From the NCBI GenBank assembly GCA_016124945.1, contig WGMT01000015.1, forward strand, positions 52,988-116,987: a stretch of 64,000 nt of DNA. The letters are read 5' to 3'. Both the position numbers and the translations under genes were made by a program. The DNA comes from a bacterium (GTDB lineage: Bacteria; Chloroflexota; Anaerolineae; Caldilineales; Caldilineaceae). The notes under the pieces were generated by a model that saw only the letters and a list, made by a program, of their open reading frames with translations, had not been told where the DNA came from and searched no databases. Each line of letters opens with the position of its first letter. The stretch's first letter is position 1. Positions 52,213-61,241 of this stretch are shown one piece after another.

Positions 52213-54108
52213 ATGCTTGAACTGCGGCTTTTCTTCGTCTTGGCGCTGATGTTGTTGATCCCGGGGTGGTTCGCCCTGGCTCTCACCGGCATTTGGAAGC
52301 GCTGGCCTGGTTTGCAGAGCTGGCTGCTTGCGATTGGGATTGGCATCTCGTTCTACCCCGTTTTCTTCTACGCCTCTCGGTTTTTTTTGCCGTGGCTGAC
52401 CTTCGGCCCGTACAAGATGAGCGCTCTGCTGCTGGGGATGCTTGTGGTCGCCATGTGGCTGTTGCGCAAGGACGGCGCTTGGCTCTCTCGTCTTGATCTA
52501 TTTGAATGGATCGCGGTGATCGTCTTCGCTGTGACGATTTTTACTCGATTCTGGATCATCCGTGATCAACCGTTCCCTGCGTGGAGCGACTCCGTCCATC
52601 ACTCGATCCTAACGCAGTTGACGGCTGTGCGCGGCCAGTTACCCTATAGCCTGGAACCCTACTTCCCGATTCCCCTGGATCAATACCACCTGGGCATCTA
52701 CTCCCTGAGCGCCACCTTGCAGTGGATCGCCCAGGCGCCGGCCCACACAGCCTTGTTGTGGACGGCGCAGATGCTCAACGCGCTTTGTGGCATCGGCGTC
52801 TACCTGGTTTTGGATCGAAAAGTGGGGCGAGTGGGTGCCATTGCCGGCGCGGTGGCGGCAAGTCTGCTGCTCAGCCAACCGGCGCTGTATGTCAACTGGG
52901 GCCGATTTACACAGATGTCGAGCCAGGTCATTCTCCTGGTGGGCTGGTTGCTGGTGTGGGAGGCGTTGCTGTCTTGGCGCAGCGCGGAAGGGTTCCGGCG
53001 GCGCGAACTCATTGGTTACACCGGCCTGGCGGCTATGAGTACGGCGTCGATCTTCTTGTTGCACTTTCGGGTGGCGGCTTTTTACTTGCCGCTCATTGCG
53101 CTGATCTGTTTGTGGCTATTGTGGTCCTCGCGCAAAGACAAAGCGTCTATCGCCCGTGTCGTCGGCGGTATTGTGGGCGTGGGCGTGATGTCTCTGTTGC
53201 TGGTGGGGCCGGTGCTGGTGGACGCACTACAGGTCTACACGGGTAGTAGAGCGATACAGACAAGCGTGCGCGCCGCGTCTTCGGTGCAGGTGGGGACGGT
53301 CAACTTCTTTGAATTTACATTTTCGTCTTTTCCATACCTGATTGGTGGACCGTCGTGGTTCCTGTGGCTGTCGACAGGAGCGCTCCTTGTGGGCGTGATT
53401 TTGCGTAAAAAACTAGTGATTGCCTGCCTTTTTTGGGTGCTTAGCTTGTTTGGGCTTGGGTATGCCTATTTGCTTCAGATTCCGGTGCTCAACTTGACCA
53501 ATCTTGGTGCGATTTTGATCATGTTGTACCTGCCCATCGGCCTTGTGATCGGTAGCCTGGCCCAAGAGATCGTGGCTGTGTTCCGTTCAGATCGATGTGT
53601 TGCTTATGGTGTGAGCATCTTTTTCCTTGGCGCAGGTATGGCGGCTGCGCCTGCACGAGCAACCACAGTCGAAGCCTACCGCTACTTTGTTACCCCCGCA
53701 GACGTGGCGGCAATGGATTGGATCAAGGCGAACACCCCACCGGATGCGCTGTTCGCCGTCAATACCTACTTTTGGCTGTCCTGGGCGCCACATGGTACCG
53801 ACGCCGGTTATTGGATTCCTTACTTTACACAGCGCCGTACCACGGCGTCGGTGATGATCTTCTCGTCGCTGGCCGACAGTGAACATCGCGCTGAGGTTGT
53901 CACCGCCTCGCAACAGATTGAGTTACTAGAGAGCGATCCAGGAAGTCTGGCCGCACTGGCGGAGACGGGTGTCGATTACATCTACATCGGGCAACGGGGA
54001 GATTTTGCATCACCAGGGTTGCAGGCCGACATACTGCGAGAACAGGAAGCCGTGGAAGAAGTCTACACAAACGAAGGGGTCAGCCTTTTTCGGCTGACCC
54101 CTCCCTAA
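52213..54108 (+). CDS. large multi-spanning membrane protein, GT-C-like
   Basis: From the ATG at 52213 the product has 631 residues. About 12-13 membrane helices fill residues 1-475, beginning MLELRLFFVLALMLLIPGWF. A loop near residue 110-130 carries RDQPFPAWSDSVHHSIL. A soluble C-terminal part contains AAMDWIKANTPPDALFAVN and VDYIYIGQRG. This layout resembles membrane glycosyltransferases of the GT-C kind (DUF6541/PMT-like). No catalytic acidic pair can be assigned with certainty. The last codons before the stop form a hairpin (54075-54102). Confidence 0.8.
   Translation: MLELRLFFVLALMLLIPGWFALALTGIWKRWPGLQSWLLAIGIGISFYPVFFYASRFFLPWLTFGPYKMSALLLGMLVVAMWLLRKDGAWLSRLDLFEWIAVIVFAVTIFTRFWIIRDQPFPAWSDSVHHSILTQLTAVRGQLPYSLEPYFPIPLDQYHLGIYSLSATLQWIAQAPAHTALLWTAQMLNALCGIGVYLVLDRKVGRVGAIAGAVAASLLLSQPALYVNWGRFTQMSSQVILLVGWLLVWEALLSWRSAEGFRRRELIGYTGLAAMSTASIFLLHFRVAAFYLPLIALICLWLLWSSRKDKASIARVVGGIVGVGVMSLLLVGPVLVDALQVYTGSRAIQTSVRAASSVQVGTVNFFEFTFSSFPYLIGGPSWFLWLSTGALLVGVILRKKLVIACLFWVLSLFGLGYAYLLQIPVLNLTNLGAILIMLYLPIGLVIGSLAQEIVAVFRSDRCVAYGVSIFFLGAGMAAAPARATTVEAYRYFVTPADVAAMDWIKANTPPDALFAVNTYFWLSWAPHGTDAGYWIPYFTQRRTTASVMIFSSLADSEHRAEVVTASQQIELLESDPGSLAALAETGVDYIYIGQRGDFASPGLQADILREQEAVEEVYTNEGVSLFRLTPP
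54075..54102. terminator. hairpin at the 3' end of the membrane-protein gene
   Basis: AGGGGTCAGCC (54075-54085), loop TTTTTC, GGCTGACCCCT (54092-54102) give an 11-bp GC-rich stem inside the last codons of the gene. No T run follows, so termination is not certain. Confidence 0.6.
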
Positions 54109-54158
54109 GCAACGGGGTTTCAACCCCACCAACCTAGTTCGCCAACAGAATCAACAGC

Positions 54159-54722
54159 TTACGGCGTGTAATCCACATCAACATCACCTAAATTGGTGAC
54201 GGTATCCGGTTCGAAACTATATGATTGTGGAAAGCCATCCTCTTTTACTGCAACGGTGTATTTGCCTTCCATGTCGCCAACGAACAGTACATAATCTTGT
54301 GCCGACACATTCTCAAACACAAATACACCGCTTTCATCGGAATAGGCAAAGGGGCTTGATGCATTGTTGAGCGCCCACGCTGCCGTTGCCGGATCTCTGG
54401 TTTCATCGGCGTAAAAAATCTCAGCAAGGCGTACAGGCGTGTTGGCTATGGGCATCAATGTCCGGCTTGAAAGAATCCGCCCAATGACAACAGCTTGCCC
54501 CGGCGCAGCTTCGATATCGTCTATGTTTTCAGGAAAGCTAAACGGGGTAACTGTTGGCAACATGCTGACCATGGCCCGAGGCGTACCAAGCGGGCTATCA
54601 ATAATTACGTTCGCCGCTCCTTGATCTGCACCATCCTGTTGTGGTGTCGGCACTTGTGTCGTGCAAGCAGCAAACAGCATCAAGATTAGAAGCATACTAC
54701 CCACAAAGTAAAGACGATTCAT
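54159..54722 (-). CDS. lipoprotein with carboxypeptidase-regulatory-like (beta-sandwich) domain
   Basis: The 187-residue protein has a lipoprotein signal (RLYFVGSMLLILMLF, lipobox FAAC, residues 17-20). A Pro/Gln/Ala linker leads to a beta-rich domain of about 100 residues reading VVIGRILSSRTLMPIANTPVRLAEI, SDESGVFVFENVSAQDYVLFV and YTVAVKEDG. That pattern is typical of CarboxypepD_reg/DUF4198-like folds. Expected location is the outer face of the membrane. The function is unknown. Confidence 0.85.
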   Translation of the reverse strand: MNRLYFVGSMLLILMLFAACTTQVPTPQQDGADQGAANVIIDSPLGTPRAMVSMLPTVTPFSFPENIDDIEAAPGQAVVIGRILSSRTLMPIANTPVRLAEIFYADETRDPATAAWALNNASSPFAYSDESGVFVFENVSAQDYVLFVGDMEGKYTVAVKEDGFPQSYSFEPDTVTNLGDVDVDYTP

Positions 54723-55027
54723 ATGGTTGTGTCCTTGATTGATACGCAGTCGATGGTACTTTTCGTCGTCGCCGCCTTTTTGGTTGCAGGCACGTCACAG
54801 ACAATACACCACTCTAGTAGATTAGGCAATACCACCAACGGATTACTCCAGTGGTAGCAGCGCTTTACCCCGTATGGAGTATTGTAATCCGCCCAACCTG
54901 TGGTTATGATGGGCTCACTTACACGTGTTCGCCTTGGTGCGAATATCTTTGTATGAGCGTCAATCAACAGCACAGTATCGTCAACATCAGTAGTCAACCT
55001 TGTGACAGTTAAGAAAGGATCCACACG
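54723..55027. other. intergenic region upstream of the lipoprotein and surface-protein genes
   Basis: The 305 bases lie between divergent genes. AAAGGA at about 55014 serves the surface-protein gene. I see no clear -35/-10 pair and no repeat. Given the likely high expression of the 55028 gene, a strong promoter should be here. Confidence 0.4.
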
Positions 55028-56479
55028 ATGAAGTCTTTGAAAGTCTTTTTGATTGCAAGCCTTTTGTTGCTTGCGACAATGGGAGTGGCTGCGGCTCAAG
55101 ACTCGCCCTACGATACCCCATTCGTCACCTCGGTCACTTATCAGAACATTTCGGGTAGCCAGGCGAATGTAATTTTCAATTTCTATCCCGAAAACACCGG
55201 CACGCCGACCCCGATTACCGTGCAACTGGCTGCGAATGCCGGTGCTTCGCTCTTCATTGGTGGTTTGCAGTCACTGCCGTCGAACTTTAGTGGTTCGGCT
55301 GTGGTTTCTTCGAACCAGCCCATTGTCGCTACCCTGGTACAGATTCCTCAGTCCAGCACGGTAGTGAACCGCCCGCTGTCGAATGGTTTCTCTTCGGCCT
55401 CAAGCCAGGTGACCATCGCCACAGTGCTCAAAAATCGCTTTTTTCAGACCACCCGCTTCTCTGTTCAGAATGCGCACAGCAGCGCTGTCAATCTCACGGT
55501 GACGTTCTTCAACGCCGACAATCCTGCGGCGGCGCCGATTGAACTGACCCATAACAACCTGCCCGTGGGCGCAGCCCAATCCTTTGATGCCGGCCAACTT
55601 GCTCAGTTGCCCAACCCCTTCAATGGCTCTGCCATTATCACGGCTGTGCAGAGTGGTACAACCACCCCGGCCAACATTGTGGCTTCTGCCCTTGAACTTG
55701 GCATTACCACCACTGTGCCTAACGATGTGAAGGCCTTTGAAGGCGTTAGCACGGGTGCTCGGACTGTCTTCATGCCGTCTGCGTTGTGCAATGCGTTCGG
55801 TGGCCAGGAGACCTTCTACGCCATCACCAACACAAGCGCATCCACCGGCACCGATGTGACCGTTACCTACAGCAACGGCAACAGCGAAGTCAAGACTGTT
55901 GGCGGCGGCCGCAAGGCTAGCTTCCGTGGCTGTGATGCCAACAACCCGGCCAACTACAACGGCTCTGCCACCATTACCAGCAGCGCCACCGATATCGTAG
56001 TCATCGGTAAGGTTGCCGGTACGGGTATCTCTTCCGCCTTCTTGGGCGAACCGACCGGTGCAGCCCGCCTGGCCCTTCCTTATGTCCGCTGGACTGCCGA
56101 TGCCAACTACGGTGCCGGTGCGAACCGCCAGCGAGCTTTCATCGCCATCCAGAACGTCGGCAGCGCTGCTGTCAGCAATGTCACTGTCAGCTACTTGAAC
56201 AAGAATGGTGAGACAGTCGGTACGCAGACCATTGCGTCGATTGCCCCTGGTGCCAAGGCCAACTCCAATGCGGCCGGCGCTACTCTGGCCACTGGTGCCA
56301 GTGCCAATGCCCTGATCGAGTTCGGCTATCCTGAAGGCAATCCTGGTGGTGGTTTCGGTGGCTCCGTGATCGTCGAAGGCCCTGCTGGTAGCCAGTTGGT
56401 GGCCGTCGTCCGTGTCGCCAGCCGCCTGCCCGATGCCAGCCTCGTCGCCGAAGACTACAACGGTATGTCCACCCAGTAA
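55028..56479 (+). CDS. secreted four-repeat beta-sandwich protein, probable cell-surface protein
   Basis: The 483-residue product has a signal peptide (residues 1-24, [20 protein letters not shown]). Four diverged repeats follow at about 33-106, 140-222, 258-330 and 366-463. Each runs from a QN/TN strand through a VTVxx strand, an Asn-Gly or Asn turn and a GSAxI strand to an IVA/VV strand. Cys254 and Cys302 could form a disulfide. Composition is rich in Ala, Asn, Ser, Thr and Val, as in S-layer-like proteins. AAAGGA precedes the ATG, and a strong terminator follows. I recognise no named family. Confidence 0.85.
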   Translation: MKSLKVFLIASLLLLATMGVAAAQDSPYDTPFVTSVTYQNISGSQANVIFNFYPENTGTPTPITVQLAANAGASLFIGGLQSLPSNFSGSAVVSSNQPIVATLVQIPQSSTVVNRPLSNGFSSASSQVTIATVLKNRFFQTTRFSVQNAHSSAVNLTVTFFNADNPAAAPIELTHNNLPVGAAQSFDAGQLAQLPNPFNGSAIITAVQSGTTTPANIVASALELGITTTVPNDVKAFEGVSTGARTVFMPSALCNAFGGQETFYAITNTSASTGTDVTVTYSNGNSEVKTVGGGRKASFRGCDANNPANYNGSATITSSATDIVVIGKVAGTGISSAFLGEPTGAARLALPYVRWTADANYGAGANRQRAFIAIQNVGSAAVSNVTVSYLNKNGETVGTQTIASIAPGAKANSNAAGATLATGASANALIEFGYPEGNPGGGFGGSVIVEGPAGSQLVAVVRVASRLPDASLVAEDYNGMSTQ

Positions 56480-56525
56480 GGTTGACACTGCCTGCGATTG
56501 ACTCTCTTACAAGAGAATGAGTACC

Positions 56526-56575
56526 AGAACCTTACTGCTGTAGCCGATTATCGCTACAGCAGTAAGGTTCTTTTT
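56526..56575 (+). terminator. strong intrinsic terminator of the surface-protein gene
   Basis: AGAACCTTACTGCTGTAGC (56526-56544) and its exact inverse (56553-56571) form a 19-bp perfect stem with an 8-base loop, followed by TTTTT. It ends 38 bases before the next gene, which therefore needs its own promoter or read-through. Confidence 0.95.
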
Positions 56576-56612
56576 GGACTTCAAGCATTGCCCTCAAGAA
56601 AGGAATCCTGGC

Positions 56613-57323
56613 ATGGGCGTTGTGGAGTTTATCCGTTTCAACCCTTCACGCTACTATCTGGAGCAGTTTGTGGCAGGAGCGGCGGTATCGCTCCAGCCTG
56701 GGGCAAGGGTGCTCGATGCGGGTGCCGGCCATTCACCTTATCGTCAATACTTCGATCACGTCACCTATGACGCCGTCGATCTGGGCGTCGCCTATCCCGA
56801 TGACAATAACAGGCTGGCCTACATGTGTGATCTAAGTAGGTTTCCTGCTCAGTCTCAGAGTTACGACGCCATCGTGTGTACGCAGGTGCTGGAACACGTA
56901 AAGAACCCCAACCTGGTTCTGGCGGAGTTCTTTCGGTTGCTTAAACCAGGCGGACAACTTTGGCTGTCGGCCCCACTCTTTTTTGTTGAACATCAAATTC
57001 CCTATGACTATTTCCGCTATACGCAGTACGGTTTGCAGCATCTTTTTACACAAGCCGGGTTTGAATCGGTGCAAGTGGAGCAGTTGGAAGGTTATTTTGC
57101 CACTGTCTCGTACCAGATGCAGAAGGGGGTACGCTCGCTGCCGCTACGTTTGCCAGGGCGCGGCTTCGAAAACATGATGCTTGTGTTGCCACTGGCTGCT
57201 ACCAAAGTCCTCTTTGCGGTGCTTTCCGTCTTCTTTGCGCACCTTGACGTGCGCCATAAAGTCACTGTGGATGGACATTGTAAGAACTACGCGGCGGTTG
57301 CCGTTAAGCCATTGCAGACGTAA
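56613..57323 (+). CDS. SAM-dependent methyltransferase
   Basis: From the ATG at 56613 (AAAGGA upstream) the product has 236 residues. It has motif I RVLDAGAGHSPYRQYF, the acidic DLGVAYPDD strand end, the motif IV region YDAIVCTQVLEHVKNP and LLKPGGQLWLSAPLF. This matches Methyltransf_11/12 enzymes common in polysaccharide clusters. A hydrophobic segment near residue 195-215 may touch the membrane. It is convergent with the glycosyltransferase operon. The substrate is unknown. Confidence 0.9.
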   Translation: MGVVEFIRFNPSRYYLEQFVAGAAVSLQPGARVLDAGAGHSPYRQYFDHVTYDAVDLGVAYPDDNNRLAYMCDLSRFPAQSQSYDAIVCTQVLEHVKNPNLVLAEFFRLLKPGGQLWLSAPLFFVEHQIPYDYFRYTQYGLQHLFTQAGFESVQVEQLEGYFATVSYQMQKGVRSLPLRLPGRGFENMMLVLPLAATKVLFAVLSVFFAHLDVRHKVTVDGHCKNYAAVAVKPLQT

Positions 57324-57371
57324 CATTGCCTCTCATGCGTAAAAGGTAGGCCACCAAATCTTTGTCTATGG

Positions 57372-58589
57372 TCAGCCTCTTTGGGTAGCCAGTAGCGTTC
57401 GGTAAAGCGCCGCCTGCCTCCCCGCAATCCCTGCAAAGGAAAACTGTTCTTTGATCTGTGGCCGTGTCGCCAGGACACCGGCAGCCAATCGTTCTCGTTC
57501 CGCCAGACCGCGCAGGATGGCGGCTGCCAGCGCCTCAGGGTCTTCGGGCGGCACAAGCAGTCCGTTGACGTTTTCTTCGATCAGTTCGACCGTGCCTGAA
57601 ACACGTGTCGCTACCACTGGCACACCGGCGGCAATGCTCTCTAGCAAAACAGTGGGCAACCCCTCCCACCGCGACGAGGAGACAAAGAGATCGAAGATTT
57701 GTAGCAGCTCCTCAACATCGGTGCGCCGCCCCAGCAGACGGACGGCGTGCTCGATCCCCAGTTGTGCCGCTGCGTCTTGCAATGCCTCTTTCATCTCACC
57801 TTCACCGGCAATCAAAAAACGGGCATGCGGTCGCTGCGCCAACACCAGCGGCACAGCTCGCAACAGGATATCAAATCCCTTTTGTGGCGCCAGTCGGCCC
57901 ACAGCGCCGAGGATCGGAGCGTCTTGAGCCATGCCAAGTTCCGCCCGTTTTGCGCTCTGCGAGATGGAAAGTTGCTCAAATCGGCTGAAATCAAGCGAGT
58001 TGTACATCACCTCAGCCCGCCGCCCCAACAACCGCGCCAGCGGACGCTGATTCAAATTTCCCACAACCTGCTGCGAGACGCCCAGTTCACCGTCGAACCA
58101 GAGCGGACAGATGCCATTGGTGATCAACAACCGTCGTAAAGGACGCTTCGACCATTCGCGCTCATTATGGACAGTGCGCACAAGCAGCCGCGCCCCCAAA
58201 GCCCGTTTCAGCCAGATCGCAGCCAGATCGCCGAACTCGCTGTGGCTGTGCAGAATGTCCACCGGCGCAGCGATGGCGGCCTGCATCCCGCGCACCACGT
58301 CCACATAGTTTTTGTAGGGCGAGGCGTCGTCTTTGGGCGCGGCCACCACCGTTGCGATCCCCTCCCGTGCCAGCCGATCGCGCCAGATCGCTTCTTCAGG
58401 CGTGCCCCAATCCCACAGCGCACAGATCGTTGACTGCACCGAATGCTGCACCAGGTTGCGCGCCAATTCAATGCCGTAACGTTCCACACCGCCCAGCTTT
58501 TCCACGGCAAAACCGGCGATGATCTGTACAACTTTGATGGGAGTATCAACTTTGATAGGATTATCAGCCGCCACAGGGTGATCAGCCAT
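57372..58589 (-). CDS. GT4-type glycosyltransferase
   Basis: The 405-residue product is a GT-B enzyme of family 4. The N-terminal domain has GFAVEKLGGVERYGIELARNL. The C-terminal domain has ILGAVGRLAPQKGFDILLRAV, then FLIAGEGEMKEAL and the EX7E region near SSRWEGLPTVLLESIAAGVPVVATRV. It uses a nucleotide sugar to build a surface glycan. It is last in a five-gene run and its start overlaps the pyruvyltransferase-like gene by 8 bases. The longer frame to 58709 is an overlap artefact. Confidence 0.94.
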   Translation of the reverse strand: MADHPVAADNPIKVDTPIKVVQIIAGFAVEKLGGVERYGIELARNLVQHSVQSTICALWDWGTPEEAIWRDRLAREGIATVVAAPKDDASPYKNYVDVVRGMQAAIAAPVDILHSHSEFGDLAAIWLKRALGARLLVRTVHNEREWSKRPLRRLLITNGICPLWFDGELGVSQQVVGNLNQRPLARLLGRRAEVMYNSLDFSRFEQLSISQSAKRAELGMAQDAPILGAVGRLAPQKGFDILLRAVPLVLAQRPHARFLIAGEGEMKEALQDAAAQLGIEHAVRLLGRRTDVEELLQIFDLFVSSSRWEGLPTVLLESIAAGVPVVATRVSGTVELIEENVNGLLVPPEDPEALAAAILRGLAERERLAAGVLATRPQIKEQFSFAGIAGRQAALYRTLLATQRG

Positions 58590-59919
58590 GCTGTCCGTCC
58601 CTTGCGTCACGTTGAATGTGTTCCACAGCGCGCCGCGCATCGGCTTGGACGGCGTCCACCCCGGCGCGGACGGCCTCTGCCACGTCCACGCGCTGCGCCC
58701 ACAACGCATCCAGCATAGGACAGAGCCGCTCGCCCGTTACTGCTTCGATGTCGATCACCCATTCTCCCAGCCCAAGCATCTGCATGATCCCGTGGGTTTT
58801 GTACTGGTAGGCAATCGCCAGCACCGGTCGGCCTTCGCACAATGCAAAGATGTTGGCGTGCAATCTGCTGCCGAGGAAGATGTCCACCGCACCATAGCCC
58901 GCTTTGAGCTGCGCCGGGGACAGCTCCTCGTCCACCTGGATCACCCGTTCGCCCAGATCGGCCAACTGTGCCGCCACCCGCCGCGCGGGGACGCGATCAT
59001 CGTCTGCCAAGTTGGGGCCAAGCACCTGGGCAAAGAGGACGGCCACACCGTCGTAGCGCGTCACAAAGTCGCGGATCGCGGCGGCCACACCCAATTCGTA
59101 CGCGGCCTGCCCCGCAAAGAGATCATGTTGCGCCTGCCAGTTGATCAACGTCACCCCCAGCACCGGCGGGCGATTTTGCGGATCCGCCAAGATTGACCGC
59201 TGCCACAGCCTATCCACAAAAGACGGCTCATGTCCGCGGTAGAGGAAGGCAATGTCCGGCGCAACAACCACATTGGGGTGCGCCAGCCCTGCACGTTGTA
59301 AAAGCTGCATCGAAAGCTGATCGCGCACCATCACAACCCGCACCTGTTGCAGCGCCCATTTCAGCAGCCTGATCTCCCACCCAGAGCGAAACGGACCGAG
59401 TGTCTGCGGCAGCATGTAGACGGGCTTGCCCATCCACGCACCGTAGACCAACGCCAGCAGGTGTAACAGCAACGGCAGACGCAACAACCCACTGCTGTAG
59501 AGGAAATTCCCCGCGCAGCTTACCACTACGTCGGCCTCGGCATAGGCCCGTAACAGATCCCGCTGCGCGCCGGCACGAGGCAACCCAAACGCCTTCCCCC
59601 ACCAGCGTTGACCGACGGCAACCGCAGCAATCCACAAGAGCCAAATCGGCGCCAGGACAATCCACCCAATTCGCCACCCTCGCCCACCTGAGCCGCTCGG
59701 TTTCACCCACTGTGTAAACGACCTCACCACCCGTTCCGGTCGTTCACTTGGGTAACTTGCCGGATCGTTCATGGCCAGCGTAATCTGAGCGCCGGGAAAG
59801 CGAGCGTAGAGTTGTTCCAACGCCACCTGCAACAGGACATGATCCCCGGCGTTGCGCACCGAGTGGACGTTGGTAATCAGGATGCGCGGCGGCTGCGCGT
59901 CACTTGTGGATCGGTTCAT
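58582..59919 (-). CDS. polysaccharide pyruvyltransferase family protein (CsaB/WcaK-like)
   Basis: The 445-residue protein has ILITNVHSVRNAGDHVLLQVALEQL at the start, AEADVVVSCAGNFLYSSGLL, LPQTLGPFRSGWE, MVRDQLSMQLLQRAG and the C-terminal GSRLHANIFALCEGRPVLAIAYQYKTHGIM. These are the conserved blocks of the pyruvyltransferase family, which adds ketal pyruvate to sugars from PEP. A helix-rich insert around residues 80-105 is hydrophobic and may associate with the membrane. It overlaps both neighbours. Confidence 0.92.
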   Translation of the reverse strand: MNRSTSDAQPPRILITNVHSVRNAGDHVLLQVALEQLYARFPGAQITLAMNDPASYPSERPERVVRSFTQWVKPSGSGGRGWRIGWIVLAPIWLLWIAAVAVGQRWWGKAFGLPRAGAQRDLLRAYAEADVVVSCAGNFLYSSGLLRLPLLLHLLALVYGAWMGKPVYMLPQTLGPFRSGWEIRLLKWALQQVRVVMVRDQLSMQLLQRAGLAHPNVVVAPDIAFLYRGHEPSFVDRLWQRSILADPQNRPPVLGVTLINWQAQHDLFAGQAAYELGVAAAIRDFVTRYDGVAVLFAQVLGPNLADDDRVPARRVAAQLADLGERVIQVDEELSPAQLKAGYGAVDIFLGSRLHANIFALCEGRPVLAIAYQYKTHGIMQMLGLGEWVIDIEAVTGERLCPMLDALWAQRVDVAEAVRAGVDAVQADARRAVEHIQRDARDGQHG

Positions 59920-61241
59920 GTTGTCGCTTCTGTGGCAAGGGGATGGCGGCGCAGACGTCCGCCTGCGATCAAGTAGATGTGACCCAGCGCAATCAAGATC
60001 TCAGTGGCGATGAAAACCCACACCACGCCCATCAATCCAAAGCTGTCGATGACAAGCAGATTTGCCGCCACGTTGAAGAGCGCCGCCGCCATCTGTACCA
60101 CCGTCCGTTCCGGCTGGCGCTGCACCGCCATCAGCACAGCCGCCAATCCCACCGTCACGGCGCGGATGGCGGGGATCACGCTCAACCACTGCAACAGCGG
60201 AATCGACTCGGCGTAAGCCTCGCCAAAAAGCCCCAGCACAAGGAAGGGCGTGGCCACGTAGAGCCCAACCGCCACAGCCACACCGCCGGCCACCTGCAAA
60301 AGGAACTGTTTACGCGCACTTGCCCGAAAAGCCGCCGGATCCCGTTTGTGCAGCCGCGCCAACTGCGGAATCATAAAAAAGAAGAGCGCCTGCGCCACCA
60401 AAAAGGTCATTGTGAGCAGGTTCGACGCCGGCCCGTATTGGCTCACGGCTTGCGCGCCCAGGTGCATGCCCACAATCGTGATGTCGGCCTTGATGTAGAC
60501 GATGCTTGCCGCTTCGGCCAGCATGTACGATCCCGTCTGCCCCAACCCACCCCGCTGTGGCGTTTCGTTGGCCGCTACTGGATCGGCGGGGGATCGGCTG
60601 TGGATCATCAGCGCCAGCAAAAGAATCGCTGCCAACGAAATCAGCATGCGCCCCAGGACAAAATTCATAAGCTGCCCCGGCCCCAGCGGCCCCAACAGCA
60701 CCCACAGCAGCAGCGCCAACCCCGACACCGTCTGAAACGCCGTCACAATCAGATGCTGATCGCGCACGCGCAGAAAGTTGTAACCGTAGGCGAGCAGCGT
60801 ATCGAAGACCACACCCGTCAACACCAGCGCCGCAATCGAGACGGGGTAGGTCTCCGGCGGCAGGAAGAGACAGAGCACCCACAGGAGCAGCGCCCACCCG
60901 ATCAAACCCAGAAAACGTGGACCTACCGTGGCGTACCAGAAGCGCCGACCAAAGCGAGCCGCCGCATCCGGTTGCGCCAGGATCCAGCCTGTGAAGCCCA
61001 AATTGGGCAGCACCACCGTCACAATCGCCAGGCTGAAAATCGCCGTGTACTGGCCATACTCCAACGGCGTCACCCGCCGCGCCAGGACAATCAAACTGAT
61101 GCCGCTGAAGACGTTCGTCGACACCAGCCCCAGCAGCACCACCACCCACTGCCCCAAGGTGCCCGCCAACTGCCTGTAATCGCGGCCCAGCAGCCCGCGC
61201 TTTTTTTGTTTGGACGACACCGTCTCTTCGTGGGGGGTCAT
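59916..61241 (-). CDS. Wzx-type polysaccharide flippase
   Basis: From the ATG at 61241, which overlaps the upstream stop (ATGA), the product has 441 residues and about 12-14 membrane helices. It belongs to the polysaccharide biosynthesis/MATE-like flippases: GISLIVLARRVTPLEYGQYTAIFSL, then IKADITIVGMHLGAQAVSQYGPASNL, and a conserved LLLQWLSVIPAIRAV-like segment. It should flip lipid-linked sugar units outward. The order with three glycosyltransferases fits a Wzx-dependent exopolysaccharide system. Confidence 0.92.
   Translation of the reverse strand: MTPHEETVSSKQKKRGLLGRDYRQLAGTLGQWVVVLLGLVSTNVFSGISLIVLARRVTPLEYGQYTAIFSLAIVTVVLPNLGFTGWILAQPDAAARFGRRFWYATVGPRFLGLIGWALLLWVLCLFLPPETYPVSIAALVLTGVVFDTLLAYGYNFLRVRDQHLIVTAFQTVSGLALLLWVLLGPLGPGQLMNFVLGRMLISLAAILLLALMIHSRSPADPVAANETPQRGGLGQTGSYMLAEAASIVYIKADITIVGMHLGAQAVSQYGPASNLLTMTFLVAQALFFFMIPQLARLHKRDPAAFRASARKQFLLQVAGGVAVAVGLYVATPFLVLGLFGEAYAESIPLLQWLSVIPAIRAVTVGLAAVLMAVQRQPERTVVQMAAALFNVAANLLVIDSFGLMGVVWVFIATEILIALGHIYLIAGGRLRRHPLATEATT

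Noticed and set aside
55400..56488. 362-codon open frame on the minus strand
   Set aside because: It is antisense to the surface-protein gene and arises from its regular codon composition; no start signal.
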